Below, one piece after another: positions 1 to 9,601 of a stretch of 64,000 bases of DNA. The stretch comes from JBOGCH01 sp051656645 (GTDB lineage Bacteria > Bacteroidota > Bacteroidia > Bacteroidales > Marinifilaceae): NCBI GenBank assembly GCA_051656645.1, contig JBOGCH010000035.1, positions 1 through 64,000 on the forward strand, in the 5' to 3' direction. The notes under the pieces were generated by a model. The model worked only from the letters and a program-made list of their open reading frames with translations, did not search any database and had not been told where the DNA came from. Numbering within the stretch: position 1 is the stretch's first letter; every line of letters starts with the position of its first letter. The translations under genes and the position numbers were made by a program.

Positions 1-68
1 CAATCAGGTTTGGCATGCCAAACCTGAATGAAACCTGAATGAAAGCTGAATGAAACCTGAATGAACCC
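1..68 (-). repeat. 11-bp inverted-array repeat, copy 1 (cut by the window edge)
   Basis: On the plus strand four tandem 11-bp units TGAATGAAACC (one with GC for CC, the last degenerate) fill 25-68. They follow an 18-bp centre at 7-24 of the form GGTTT-N8-AAACC. The centre is part of a perfect 24-bp palindrome at 4-27. Read on the minus strand the order is the same as in the copies at 34427 and 47538: four GGTTTCATTCA-type units, then the centre. The opposite arm should lie left of position 1 and is not visible. The centre N8 here is GGCATGCC, whereas the other two copies have GACCCCCT. Confidence 0.85.
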
Positions 69-255
69 CCTAGCGGTACACAATAGGATAAAAGAAAGTT
101 GATGTAAATGCATTTTACAACAAGAGACAACACCATAAACCTATTGTGCTTGTTTAGGGCCTATTTCTTATCCGCATAATGAGCTAGTACATATCATGCA
201 ATAAGCCAATGGAAACTAGTGGCTATGGAGCATTCTGTTATTATAAATAAAAATA
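69..255. other. intergenic stretch with no recognisable gene
   Basis: AT-rich DNA between the repeat array and the metG terminator. I see no ORF with family resemblance and no tRNA. A weak 9-bp inverted repeat, CACAATAGG at 79-87 and CCTATTGTG at 140-148, is present, but its arms are 52 bases apart and it may be chance. Confidence 0.5.
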
Positions 256-289
256 GGGTTCATTCTCAAAATACATTGAAAATGAACCC
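256..289 (-). terminator. Rho-independent terminator after metG
   Basis: GGGTTCATT at 256-264 pairs with AATGAACCC at 281-289. An inner TCAA/TTGA pair and a six-base loop complete the hairpin. On the minus strand the stem is followed by a T-rich stretch, so it fits termination of metG, whose stop codon lies about 25 bases upstream. Confidence 0.75.
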
Positions 290-312
290 CATTTATATTT
301 ATAACAACTTTA

Positions 313-2343
313 TTATCTGATTTCCGATCCCGGTTTAATATCCTTATCCGGAGCAACAAATACAAGTTTACCGTCAGCATCCTCAGCCATTAAAATAATT
401 CCTTGTGATTCAATACCTTTCAGCGCTTTCGGAGCCAAATTAACAAGCACACTAACTTGACGTCCCACAACCTCCTCCGGAGTGAAATGCTCAGCAATTC
501 CGGAAACAATAGTACGAACATCAATACCAGTATCTACTTTTAATTTAAGTAGCTTTTTGGTTTTAGCAACTTTCTCGGCTTCAAGAATTTTTCCGGTACG
601 AATATCCAACTTCATAAAGTCGTCAAATTCGATATTATCCTTAGCTGGTGCAGCCTGGAAGTTAGCCTTCTCATTCTCCTCTTTTGTACGTTGAAGCTTA
701 TCTACTTGCTCTTGAATTTTATCATCTTCAATTTTATCAAATAGTAATCCCGGTTCATTTAGTTTATGTCCGGCAGCAATTACGCCATCGCCCATAGCAC
801 TCCAAGCAATTGGCTCAATATTTAAGTATCCTCGTAGTTTTGCCGCACTAAATGGCATAAACGGCTCGGATAATGTAGTCAAATTAGCCGCAATTTGTAA
901 GCAGATATTTAGAATTGTTTTTACACGTTCCTCATCGTTTTTAATAACTTTCCAAGGTTCTGTATCGGCAAGATATTTATTACCTAAACGTGCAAGATTC
1001 ATACACTCTTTAAGCGCTTCGCGGAAATGGAATGTTTCAATATTTTGCTCTACTCGCTGAACGATGGTTGCTATTTCGGCTAAGACCTCACTGTCATATT
1101 CTTGAAGTTCTCCACGCTCAGGAACAACACCACCAAAATACTTTTGCGTTAGTACTAATGTGCGGTTAATAAAGTTTCCGTAAATGGCAACAAGCTCGCT
1201 GTTGTTACGTGTTTGGAAATCTTTCCAAGTAAAATCGTTATCCTTAGTTTCAGGCGCATTAGCAGTTAATACATAACGTAATACATCTTGCTTATCCTCA
1301 AACTCACGTAGATACTCATGCAACCATACAGCCCAGTTTCTCGAAGTTGAAATTTTGTCGCCTTCAAGGTTTAGGAACTCATTAGCCGGTACATTATCAG
1401 GCACAATGTAGCTTCCTTCAGCTTTTAACATTGCAGGGAAAATGATACAGTGGAATACAATGTTATCTTTCCCGATGAAATGTAACATACGAGTTTCAGG
1501 ATCTTTCCAGTATTTTTCCCACTCAGGAGTAAGTTCCTTAGTTGCGCTGATGTATCCGATAGGAGCATCAAACCACACGTAAAGTACTTTCCCTTCGGCA
1601 CCTTCCACAGGTACGGGTACACCCCAATCTAAATCGCGGGTCACTGCACGCGGATGCAAACCACTGTCTAACCACGATTTACATTGTCCGTATACATTAC
1701 TTTTCCATTCTTTATGATCTTCAAGAATCCACTGTTTTAACCATCCTTCGTATTTATCTAAAGGTAGATACCAGTGTTTTGTATCCTTTAATTGTGGTAC
1801 ATTACCAGTAATAGCAGATACAGGGTTAATTAAGTCCGTTGCATTTAAGCTTGTTCCACAGGCCTCACACTGATCACCATATGCACGCTCGCTGCCACAC
1901 TTTGGACATGTACCTATAATGTATCTGTCGGCAAGGAATTGTCCCGATGCCTCATCATAGAATTGTTGGCTTACTTTTTCAATAAACTCACCCTTGTCGT
2001 AAAGTTTACGAAAAAAGTCGCTCGATAACTCATGGTGAGTTTTTGAGCTTGTACGAGAATAAATATCAAAGCTGATACCTAACTCTTTGAATGATTCCTT
2101 AATTATATTATGATAACGGTCCACAATGTCCTGTGGAGTAACACCTTCTTTTTGTGCTTTTATAGTAATAGGCACCCCGTGCTCATCAGATCCACCGATG
2201 AAAACAACATCTTCACCCTTTTGTCTTAAATATCTCACATAAATATCCGCCGGCACATAAACTCCTGCTAAGTGTCCAATGTGCACAGGTCCGTTTGCAT
2301 ACGGAAGCGCGGTTGTGATAAGATTTCTTTTGAACTTGCTCAT
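313..2343 (-). CDS. metG: methionyl-tRNA synthetase
   Basis: Charges tRNA-Met with methionine in the cytoplasm. The 676-residue product has the class I HIGH signature (HIGH at about residues 21-24), a zinc knuckle with Cys146, Cys149, Cys159 and Cys162, the KMSKS-type loop as KISTS near residue 335, and a C-terminal tRNA-binding domain of the Trbp111/EMAP kind (about 568-676, containing KLDIRTGKI). This is the long, dimer-forming MetG type usual in Bacteroidetes. The frame stays open 22 codons further upstream to 2409. I chose MSKFKRN because the conserved family sequence begins there and because a TATCTTTG promoter box at 2398-2405 overlaps the upstream extension. It is transcribed alone, with a terminator at 256-289. 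Confidence 0.97.
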   Translation of the reverse strand: MSKFKRNLITTALPYANGPVHIGHLAGVYVPADIYVRYLRQKGEDVVFIGGSDEHGVPITIKAQKEGVTPQDIVDRYHNIIKESFKELGISFDIYSRTSSKTHHELSSDFFRKLYDKGEFIEKVSQQFYDEASGQFLADRYIIGTCPKCGSERAYGDQCEACGTSLNATDLINPVSAITGNVPQLKDTKHWYLPLDKYEGWLKQWILEDHKEWKSNVYGQCKSWLDSGLHPRAVTRDLDWGVPVPVEGAEGKVLYVWFDAPIGYISATKELTPEWEKYWKDPETRMLHFIGKDNIVFHCIIFPAMLKAEGSYIVPDNVPANEFLNLEGDKISTSRNWAVWLHEYLREFEDKQDVLRYVLTANAPETKDNDFTWKDFQTRNNSELVAIYGNFINRTLVLTQKYFGGVVPERGELQEYDSEVLAEIATIVQRVEQNIETFHFREALKECMNLARLGNKYLADTEPWKVIKNDEERVKTILNICLQIAANLTTLSEPFMPFSAAKLRGYLNIEPIAWSAMGDGVIAAGHKLNEPGLLFDKIEDDKIQEQVDKLQRTKEENEKANFQAAPAKDNIEFDDFMKLDIRTGKILEAEKVAKTKKLLKLKVDTGIDVRTIVSGIAEHFTPEEVVGRQVSVLVNLAPKALKGIESQGIILMAEDADGKLVFVAPDKDIKPGSEIR

Positions 2344-2397
2344 CCTGTTGTCTTTATATTTTTGAATTGTATTTATTTGCATTTTTTTATCGAAATG

Positions 2398-2405
2398 CAA
2401 AGATA
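2398..2405 (-). promoter_or_regulatory. metG promoter, -7 box
   Basis: TATCTTTG on the minus strand matches the Bacteroidetes -7 consensus TAnnTTTG. It sits about 55 bases before the metG ATG at 2343. A clear -33 element at normal spacing is not obvious. Confidence 0.55.
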
Positions 2406-2453
2406 ACAAATTAATAGAACAACTTTTGTTGTTTAAATAGAAAAATCAGAGCA

Positions 2454-3557
2454 TTAGCGTATCATGGCATCCGTCTCAGAAAGTTTAAAACGAGTTGCTA
2501 CTATTGAGTGTTTTTCTTGGCCCGGACGGTATTTTACATACGTTATGGCAAGAATTGTACCATCGGGTAGGATTTCTAATCCAGGGTATCCGCAATCAGA
2601 GCCTGCATAACTATGTAGAAGTTTTATTTTGTACTGTCCGGAAGTCTCTTCTCTCAAATCTTTAGCCGTTCCAACCCACGCCACAAAATGCCCTTTTGTT
2701 GGACTATTGGGTGCCATGTCTCTAAATACGGCCACTAGACGTCCGCATGGAGTTTGTTTTATTACGTGCCTATCGCCGGTAAGTCCCCATGGGGTTTCAC
2801 GCATTTCCGACCAAGTAGCACCTTCATTATCAGAGGTCATCATTAAGGAGTTACCAATACGATTGTTTTCACGAGCTACACAAATTAATCGTTTTGTACC
2901 GGGGGCACGAAAAACGTAAGGTTCGCATGGAGCAAGACCAGGTACATCGGCAATTTTTATTGACTCCTCCCATGTTACGCCACCATCTGTAGAACGTGAC
3001 TGCCACAGTGTTAGTTTATTACCGTCAGAAGTGCCATCTCCACCCCCACGATGGTAAAATCCTAGATAATCCCCATTCTCACAACGCACCATGCTTGCAA
3101 ATGCCATAATGCATGGTTTTTCCAAACTTTTAACTGGCGACCAACTTTTTCCATAATCCTCGCTGTAAGACAAGCTCATTTGTGGGTGGGCGGTAAGAAC
3201 AAGTAAACGTTCTTTGCCCAATTTATCAACGGTTCTGTATATGCTGGGGCAGTTACTTGTTTTACTCCAGTCCTTTGGCGTTTCCATGTTTCTCCATGAT
3301 TTTCCGGCATCCTCACTTTTTGCCAAGAAACCCGCTTTACCGCCATGATTATAGCTCCACGTACAGAATATTGTTTTATTATCATCCAACATTATTGTGG
3401 TTGGATGGCCGTTGTAAAGGCTTTTTGTTCCTTGCGCAATGATTTGCTGTTTTTCAACATGATTGGATAAATCAATCCAAGGCATATTAGGTTTGTGCTG
3501 GGCCGTAGTTGTTACACAGGCCATGAATAGTAATAAAATAGTTAGATGAGTTTTCAT
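2454..3557 (-). CDS. exported BNR/Asp-box (sialidase-fold) protein
   Basis: A 367-residue protein with a signal peptide (MKTHLTILLLFMACVTTTA) and at least four Asp boxes of the SxDxGxxW type: SEDAGKSW, SEDYGKSW, STDGGVTW and SDNEGATW. These mark a six-bladed beta-propeller of the sialidase/BNR superfamily. Such proteins hydrolyse or bind glycans outside the cytoplasm; whether this one is a true sialidase is not shown. I did not see a clear sialidase RIP/FRIP motif, so a related glycosidase or glycan-binding role is equally possible. The frame extends 7 codons upstream to 3578, but the signal peptide starts cleanly at 3557, 10 bases after the stop of the DUF5686 gene, suggesting one operon with kdsD. 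Confidence 0.85.
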   Translation of the reverse strand: MKTHLTILLLFMACVTTTAQHKPNMPWIDLSNHVEKQQIIAQGTKSLYNGHPTTIMLDDNKTIFCTWSYNHGGKAGFLAKSEDAGKSWRNMETPKDWSKTSNCPSIYRTVDKLGKERLLVLTAHPQMSLSYSEDYGKSWSPVKSLEKPCIMAFASMVRCENGDYLGFYHRGGGDGTSDGNKLTLWQSRSTDGGVTWEESIKIADVPGLAPCEPYVFRAPGTKRLICVARENNRIGNSLMMTSDNEGATWSEMRETPWGLTGDRHVIKQTPCGRLVAVFRDMAPNSPTKGHFVAWVGTAKDLREETSGQYKIKLLHSYAGSDCGYPGLEILPDGTILAITYVKYRPGQEKHSIVATRFKLSETDAMIR

Positions 3558-3567
3558 AGTAAATAGA

Positions 3568-6066
3568 TTAGAATTCAAGTTTTACACCAACATTTATAGC
3601 AAAATTATCTACTTTCTGACCAGTGCGATCATGGCGATGGCTTAAACGCCATATTCCATTTACACTTAATACCCTGAAAATATTTTCAAGGCCTACACCC
3701 GTTTCAAAGTAAGGCTTGCTTACGGAGGTCATTCCATCGGGAAAACGGAGTACTGCTTCTGTATTAGGTTTAGAGCCATTGTTCTTATCGGCAAGGGTTC
3801 CTACCAATCCTTTAAAGATAAATACTTCACGCCAACGAAATTTTTTAAGTATAGGTATGTGTCCCAAGAAAAAGCCTTTAAAGTGATGTTCATAGAACAA
3901 AGCACCCCACGTGTCTGAGGCAAATTCGTAGAAGTTCATGCATGAAAATGCAAGTGGATCATAAAAGTAAGTGGAGTTTCCTTCGTGCAGTTTTAATAAA
4001 GGGAACGGAACTTTACCAAGTATTTTTCCGGTTTGAATGTTTATGTTGGAGGTTCCAATAGGTGGTAATCCCACATTATATTGTAAGTTTAGTCCTAAAC
4101 GCAGATAGTTGTATTCGCTATTTGCGAATTCTTTACTGCTACCGCTTATTCTAAAAGTTATAATAGGATATTCTGAGCCAAGGGAATATTTATTGAAAAC
4201 ACTTCGCACCACCATTTCGTCTTTTGACCAACGGGTTTGGAGTCCTACTTCGGCTATTTTTATTTTGCTCATAAGGGTACCATCCTCTTTAATGAACGGG
4301 ACATAAGGGGATGAATATAGCTCTTTGTAGGATGCTTCGAATTTATTTGAAAGTCCTTCTCTCCACTCTTTATCCCAAGAAATGGTTCCTTTACGTAGGG
4401 GTGTTAATCGGTCATTATCCCCCCTATTGAATAGGGATGTAAGTATATTACTCTCTGATAAACTGTTTACGCTTGCGCCAAGTTGTTCAAAATCGTCCTT
4501 ATAACTTAGCGTTAACATGGACGTTGGTTGCTCATTAAATAGGAAACGTACGGTTGATCCCCAGTGCCACTCATTAAGTTTTTGAGAGTATGCAGCATAC
4601 CCTTCTAGCTGTATTTTTTTGCTTATATCGGAGGAGGTTTGAAATCCTAGTTGGTATCTATTTCCCTCAAGTTTATTAAAACTGTATATTTTATAATAAG
4701 GACCTATACCTACTCCTTTAATGTCATAATAGCCAAAGAGAGCTGTATTTAATATGTCGTATATGTTTCGATATAATGGTGTGTTTTTTATGGAATCCAC
4801 CATTCCATAGATATTTTGTTCTTTCTCTGTCAGTGCATAAGGTCGGACTGTCTGCCAAAAGTTTTCGTCTTTGTTTAGTACATTATCGGCTAGCTTGACG
4901 TTATTATCCATTTTGGCAATGGCACGTGGAATGGGTGATGCAAGATCAACGTCCATGTAGGTAATATCCCGTGTACCGAAGAATGAAACCATTTTTGAGG
5001 AATCCCTACGTGTCACAGAGAAATCGGCAAAGATCCGGTCGCGCTTTACAAACCAAATAGAATCCTGTACTAAACTGTTGTCCTTTTCAATTACCAGGTC
5101 GCGTATCCAGTTTACATTGGCTTGTTTCATCATCTTCATTTTTACCGAAACAAGCGCATAGTTTTCAGCGTCTATATAAAACTCTCCATCAAATACGGGA
5201 ACTGCAACATTACGGGGATGGAATCGCAATTGATAGACTTTACGTCCATCCATTTGCATACTATCAATGAGATAATATTTATAAATCATGTTTCCAAAGT
5301 CCGATAATGGGCTGGCTAGTTTTATATCAAAAAGATCAATATGATTATCGTATAAATTTACATTGGCATGCAAATGACCTGTGAACTGGGCTAAAGAGTA
5401 ATCCTCATCGACACCAGAAATTCTACTTGCATTTACAACCTCTCTGTTTATACGCGGTGAGCGTTGGTAGTAGTAGTCGGCATGCGCCTCGGAAATCATA
5501 ACAGGCAAATAGGGTTTCCCGTTTATTACGGAAGTATCCACGTAGTCCATTACAAAACCGAAATTGCGTTGAAATCGTTTATTTTTAAACTCTGACTTGA
5601 TATTAGCAAAATCAAGTTGCATTTTAGTGTACGTTTTCAGCGAATAACGCTCAAACCTATCGGGATTATTACGTTTTTTATTACGTACCACTTTTTTCAT
5701 AAGTGGTATTGCCGGGTTTTCTCCAGCATATACAGTAGCTTCCTCTAAACTTAGCACGAGTGGTTGCAGTTTAAAGTTGACACTATTAAAATTCCCTGTA
5801 GCAATTTTAATAGTGTCCGGCTGATAACCGACAAATGATGCTTGAATAGCATTAACGTCCTGTCTTGTTTCAATAGAGAAATTCCCATCAAAATCGGTCG
5901 TTACACCCACGTTTGTTCCACAAAAAACAATATTAACTAAAGGTAACGGTTCGCCCGTTTTTTTGTCAACAACAGTTCCTTTTACTTTTGTTGTTTGCGT
6001 AAAAGCGGAACATACAATTATTAGAAAGAGAACTAACAGACTTATTTTTTTCATCTCAGAATGCAT
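3568..6066 (-). CDS. DUF5686 outer-membrane protein with carboxypeptidase-like regulatory domain
   Basis: 832 residues. An N-terminal signal peptide (about residues 5-24) is followed by a CarboxypepD_reg-like beta-sandwich (about 26-110, VKGTVVDKKTGEPLPLVNIV) and a long region typical of the DUF5686 family, ending in alternating beta strands and a terminal Phe as in an outer-membrane beta-barrel. The biochemical function of DUF5686 is not known to me. Its first ATG overlaps the kdsD stop codon as TAATG, which suggests translational coupling. A second ATG at 6054 also gives a good signal peptide and could be the true start. The BNR gene follows within about 10 bases. Confidence 0.85.
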   Translation of the reverse strand: MHSEMKKISLLVLFLIIVCSAFTQTTKVKGTVVDKKTGEPLPLVNIVFCGTNVGVTTDFDGNFSIETRQDVNAIQASFVGYQPDTIKIATGNFNSVNFKLQPLVLSLEEATVYAGENPAIPLMKKVVRNKKRNNPDRFERYSLKTYTKMQLDFANIKSEFKNKRFQRNFGFVMDYVDTSVINGKPYLPVMISEAHADYYYQRSPRINREVVNASRISGVDEDYSLAQFTGHLHANVNLYDNHIDLFDIKLASPLSDFGNMIYKYYLIDSMQMDGRKVYQLRFHPRNVAVPVFDGEFYIDAENYALVSVKMKMMKQANVNWIRDLVIEKDNSLVQDSIWFVKRDRIFADFSVTRRDSSKMVSFFGTRDITYMDVDLASPIPRAIAKMDNNVKLADNVLNKDENFWQTVRPYALTEKEQNIYGMVDSIKNTPLYRNIYDILNTALFGYYDIKGVGIGPYYKIYSFNKLEGNRYQLGFQTSSDISKKIQLEGYAAYSQKLNEWHWGSTVRFLFNEQPTSMLTLSYKDDFEQLGASVNSLSESNILTSLFNRGDNDRLTPLRKGTISWDKEWREGLSNKFEASYKELYSSPYVPFIKEDGTLMSKIKIAEVGLQTRWSKDEMVVRSVFNKYSLGSEYPIITFRISGSSKEFANSEYNYLRLGLNLQYNVGLPPIGTSNINIQTGKILGKVPFPLLKLHEGNSTYFYDPLAFSCMNFYEFASDTWGALFYEHHFKGFFLGHIPILKKFRWREVFIFKGLVGTLADKNNGSKPNTEAVLRFPDGMTSVSKPYFETGVGLENIFRVLSVNGIWRLSHRHDRTGQKVDNFAINVGVKLEF

Positions 6067-7037
6067 TATACTACACCCTCGCGCAAAATGTCGTGTAGGT
6101 GAACAACTCCTATAAACTGATTATTATCCACTACCACCAATTGAGTGATACTGTTTTGTTCCATTAATTGGAACGCGTTATAGGCTAACTCCTCGGCGGC
6201 AATTGTTTTTGGATTTGCTGACATTATATCTTTTGCAGTGAGCATATCGAAATTCTCGTGCTTTTCTAACATTCTACGTAAGTCACCATCCGTTACAATC
6301 CCAACTATTGATTTATTATCATCCAATACCACTACTGCTCCTACACGTCCGGCAGACATTTGTACTATAATTTGACGTACATTATCGTTTACAGTAACTA
6401 CCGGTTGGTTTTCTTGATCGAAGACATCTGAGACCCTTGTATAGAGTCTTTTTCCTAAGGATCCTCCCGGATGATACTTTGCAAAATCGCGACTTGAAAA
6501 GTTTCTACACTGAATTAAACAAATAGCCAGAGCATCTCCCAATACTAATTGTGCAGTGGTTGATGTGGTTGGAGCCAAGTTGTTGGGACAAGCTTCTTTA
6601 TCGACTGTTGCTTTCAATACGTAGTTAGAATTTTGAGCTAAAAAGGATTCGGTATTAGATACCATCCCAACTATTCTATTATTACCAACATTGCGTATTA
6701 ATGGTATTAGTACTTTGATTTCGGGGGTGTTGCCACTTTTTGAAATACATATAACAACATCCTCTGGCTGTACCATTCCCAAATCGCCATGAATAGCATC
6801 TGCAGCATGCATAAACATTGCTGGTGTACCGGTGGAATTTAATGTTGCAACAATTTTTTGAGCAATAATGGCACTTTTACCTATTCCGGTAATAATAACA
6901 CGTCCTTTGCTGGTAAAAATGAGTTCCACCACTTTTTTAAAATCATCGTCAATGTAATTAGCAAGCTGCTCAATAGCTGCCGCCTCCTGTTTTATTACAG
7001 ATTTTGCTACATTTATAATATTAAAATCTAAAGCCAT
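6066..7037 (-). CDS. kdsD: D-arabinose 5-phosphate isomerase (KdsD/KpsF)
   Basis: Interconverts ribulose 5-phosphate and arabinose 5-phosphate, the first step toward Kdo for lipopolysaccharide. The 323-residue protein has an N-terminal SIS domain (about residues 35-175, with GIGKSAIIAQKIVATLNSTG and a HAADAIHGDLG segment typical of the family) and two C-terminal CBS domains (about 200-323). The frame is open to 7058; MALDFNIINV at 7037 fits the family start better. It heads a minus-strand chain with the DUF5686 gene (TAATG overlap) and the BNR gene, so envelope biogenesis is the common theme. Confidence 0.93.
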   Translation of the reverse strand: MALDFNIINVAKSVIKQEAAAIEQLANYIDDDFKKVVELIFTSKGRVIITGIGKSAIIAQKIVATLNSTGTPAMFMHAADAIHGDLGMVQPEDVVICISKSGNTPEIKVLIPLIRNVGNNRIVGMVSNTESFLAQNSNYVLKATVDKEACPNNLAPTTSTTAQLVLGDALAICLIQCRNFSSRDFAKYHPGGSLGKRLYTRVSDVFDQENQPVVTVNDNVRQIIVQMSAGRVGAVVVLDDNKSIVGIVTDGDLRRMLEKHENFDMLTAKDIMSANPKTIAAEELAYNAFQLMEQNSITQLVVVDNNQFIGVVHLHDILREGVV

Positions 7038-7273
7038 ATTCTTTATTTGTTTTATCAAATCTGGGTATAATTAAAAATACTTTATCCTGATTTCCATTTG
7101 GATATCAGGACACTTTAATCTATTTTTTGCATTAATTGGAACAATTTGTATGCCATTTTTCAAAAAATAGTTGCGACTATCTCTTTTTTGGACTAACTTT
7201 ACTAAAGGCAAAAGTAATTTTTTTTTGCCGTTATATAAGACGATAAGATGTTTGATTTATGTTTACTTTTTTG

Positions 7274-7303
7274 TTTGTACATACAAATTTAGTTATAAAT
7301 TTG
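7274..7303 (+). promoter_or_regulatory. recQ promoter (Bacteroidetes -33/-7)
   Basis: TTTG at 7274-7277 and TAAATTTG at 7296-7303 are spaced by 18 bases, matching the Bacteroidetes TTTG-N19-TAnnTTTG promoter. Transcription would begin near 7310, which makes the in-frame TTG at 7311 an unlikely start and supports the ATG at 7344. The rest of the 306-base gap between kdsD and recQ shows nothing else. Confidence 0.65.
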
Positions 7304-7343
7304 CATCTCCTTGCAAAAAAGCGAACAAGAAATAATATGTGAA

Positions 7344-9521
7344 ATGGGATTGCAAATTGATTTACATGCGAAATTAAAAGAGTACTTCGGGTTTGACACC
7401 TTTAAGGGAAACCAGGAAGCTATCATAACGAATGTACTGGAGGGAAAGAATACCTTTGTGCTTATGCCAACAGGTGGCGGAAAGTCGTTATGCTATCAAT
7501 TACCTGCTCTTATACTTGAAGGGACAGCGATTATAATTTCTCCATTAATAGCCCTGATGAAAAATCAGGTTGATGCTATGCGTGGATTTGCTGACACGAA
7601 TGACATTGCTCACTTTTTAAACTCGTCATTGTCAAAAAATGAAACTCTTCAGGTAAAAGAAGATGTTATTAACGGCAAAACAAAATTGCTTTACGTTGCT
7701 CCTGAGTCCTTAACAAAGGAAAGCAATGTTGAGTTTTTACGTCAAATAAAAATATCGTTCTTTGCCGTTGACGAAGCACACTGTATTTCTGAGTGGGGAC
7801 ATGATTTCCGCACAGAATATCGTCGCATTCGTCCAATTGTTGAGCAAATTGGGCAAGCACCTATCATTGCATTAACAGCAACAGCAACACCTAAGGTACA
7901 AAGTGATATACAGAAAAACCTTGGGATGATGGATGCAGAGGTGTTTAAATCGTCATTTAATCGCAATAACCTCTTTTACGAGGTACGTCCGAAAAACGAT
8001 CCGGAACGTGATATTATTAAATTCATAAAACAGCATCAAGGCAAATCTGGAATCATATACTGTCTTAGTCGTAAAAAAGTTGAGGATCTTGCACAATTTT
8101 TGCAAATAAATGGAATTCGTGCCGAAGCTTACCATGCTGGTATGGATCCGGCTACACGTAGCCAAAATCAAGATAAATTCCTTAAAGAAGATGTTGACGT
8201 TATTGTAGCAACAATTGCGTTTGGTATGGGAATTGACAAACCGGATGTACGTTTTGTTATCCACTACGATATTCCTAAAAGTCTTGAAGGATATTATCAA
8301 GAAACCGGACGCGCCGGACGTGATGGCGGTGAGGGTATTTGCGTTACCTATTACAGCTACAAAGACATCCAGAAACTTGAAAAATTTATGCAAGGAAAAC
8401 CTATTGCCGAACAGGAAATAGGAAAACAATTATTGCTTGAAACTGTATCATATGCTGAGTCTTCACTTTGTCGTCGCAAAGTCCTTCTACATTACTTTGG
8501 AGAAGGATACAAACAGGAAAACTGTGGCTGTTGCGATAACTGTCAGTTCCCTAAAAAAGAATTTGAAGGAAAAGAGTATGTCATTGAAGCATTAGAACTT
8601 GTAAAAGAAGTAAAAGAGAAATTTAAAGTAGAGCATTTAGTCAACATATTATTAGGCGAAAGTAATTCGGCTATTAAATCATACAATCACGATCAACTGG
8701 AACAGTTTGGTATTGGCAAACGTAAAAGTAAACAGTTTTGGACTATGGTTTATCGCCGTTCGCTTATCAGTCTATTAATTGAAAAAGATATAGAGCAATA
8801 CGGAGTAATCAAATTAACAAAAGAGGGAGAACAATTCTTAAAGGAACCGAAAGAATTTATGCTTATGGAAGATCATAATTTTGAAGAATCAGAAGAGAGT
8901 GTACAAGAGAGTAAAGGAGGAGTCTCTGCACTGGACGATACACTTTTTGCAATATTGAAAGATGTACGTAAAAAGATTGCCAAAGCCAACGATTTACCCC
9001 CTTATGTAATATTTCAGGATCCATCACTTGAGGATATGTGTATAAACTATCCTATTACTATTGAGGAACTGGCAAACATTCAGGGTGTTGGAATTGGAAA
9101 AGCACAAAAATATGGAAAACAAATTGTAGACGTAATTAAGCAATACGTTGACGATAATGATATTGAACGTGCGCAAGATATGGTGGTAAAAACTGTTGCC
9201 AACAAATCTAAGTTTAAAGTATACATTATTCAAAATATTGATCGTAAAATCAATCTTGAGGATATTGCATCTTCACAAAACCTAAGCTTTGATGAACTAA
9301 TCAAAGAGATGGAAGCTATTGTATTCTCCGGTACCAAACTAAATATTGATTACTACCTTGATGAAATTCTAGATGATGAGCAGCAAGGAGAAATTATTGA
9401 ATACTTCATGGAAGCAGATAGCGATAATATTGCCGATGCCGTTGAAGACTTTGATGGTGACTACGCCGAAGAAGATTTACGCTTAATGCGTTTAAAATTT
9501 CACTCTAAACACGGTAATTAA
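7344..9521 (+). CDS. recQ: ATP-dependent DNA helicase RecQ
   Basis: 3'-to-5' superfamily 2 helicase for recombination and fork repair. The 725-residue protein shows Walker A (PTGGGKS, about residues 42-48), the DEAH box with the aromatic-rich loop behind it (about 143-155, DEAHCISEWGHDF), helicase motif VI (QETGRAGRDG), the RQC zinc-binding cysteines (C in SLCRRK and the CGCCDNC cluster), a winged-helix region, and an HRDC-like C-terminal domain (about 510-610). An acidic tail follows. Start: the frame opens with TTG at 7311, but the promoter at 7274-7303 leaves almost no leader for that codon, so the ATG at 7344 is preferred. Transcribed alone and ended by a strong bidirectional terminator. 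Confidence 0.96.
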   Translation: MGLQIDLHAKLKEYFGFDTFKGNQEAIITNVLEGKNTFVLMPTGGGKSLCYQLPALILEGTAIIISPLIALMKNQVDAMRGFADTNDIAHFLNSSLSKNETLQVKEDVINGKTKLLYVAPESLTKESNVEFLRQIKISFFAVDEAHCISEWGHDFRTEYRRIRPIVEQIGQAPIIALTATATPKVQSDIQKNLGMMDAEVFKSSFNRNNLFYEVRPKNDPERDIIKFIKQHQGKSGIIYCLSRKKVEDLAQFLQINGIRAEAYHAGMDPATRSQNQDKFLKEDVDVIVATIAFGMGIDKPDVRFVIHYDIPKSLEGYYQETGRAGRDGGEGICVTYYSYKDIQKLEKFMQGKPIAEQEIGKQLLLETVSYAESSLCRRKVLLHYFGEGYKQENCGCCDNCQFPKKEFEGKEYVIEALELVKEVKEKFKVEHLVNILLGESNSAIKSYNHDQLEQFGIGKRKSKQFWTMVYRRSLISLLIEKDIEQYGVIKLTKEGEQFLKEPKEFMLMEDHNFEESEESVQESKGGVSALDDTLFAILKDVRKKIAKANDLPPYVIFQDPSLEDMCINYPITIEELANIQGVGIGKAQKYGKQIVDVIKQYVDDNDIERAQDMVVKTVANKSKFKVYIIQNIDRKINLEDIASSQNLSFDELIKEMEAIVFSGTKLNIDYYLDEILDDEQQGEIIEYFMEADSDNIADAVEDFDGDYAEEDLRLMRLKFHSKHGN

Positions 9522-9525
9522 AAAG

Positions 9526-9598
9526 AAGAATTTTATCTATACTAAAAATGCCTCAATGACACTATCATTGAGGCATTTTTAGTATAGATAAAATTCTT
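9526..9598. terminator. bidirectional terminator, perfect 34-bp stem
   Basis: The arm 9526-9559 is the exact reverse complement of 9565-9598, with loop CACTA. The GC core ATGCCTCAATGA is flanked by A and T tracts on both strands, so it can end both recQ and the convergent gene at 9602. A perfect 34-bp stem is much longer than termination needs. Confidence 0.9.
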
Positions 9599-9601
9599 AA
9601 A

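Noticed and set aside
79..148. Inverted repeat CACAATAGG/CCTATTGTG
   Set aside because: Only 9 bp with a 52-base gap and no associated features; could be chance in AT-rich DNA.
7311..7343. TTG start of recQ at 7311
   Set aside because: It lies 8 bases after a well-formed -7 box, so it would be at or before the transcription start. The ATG at 7344 fits the family.
7953..8429. 158-codon minus-strand ORF
   Set aside because: Fully inside recQ on the opposite strand, and the product has no recognisable features.
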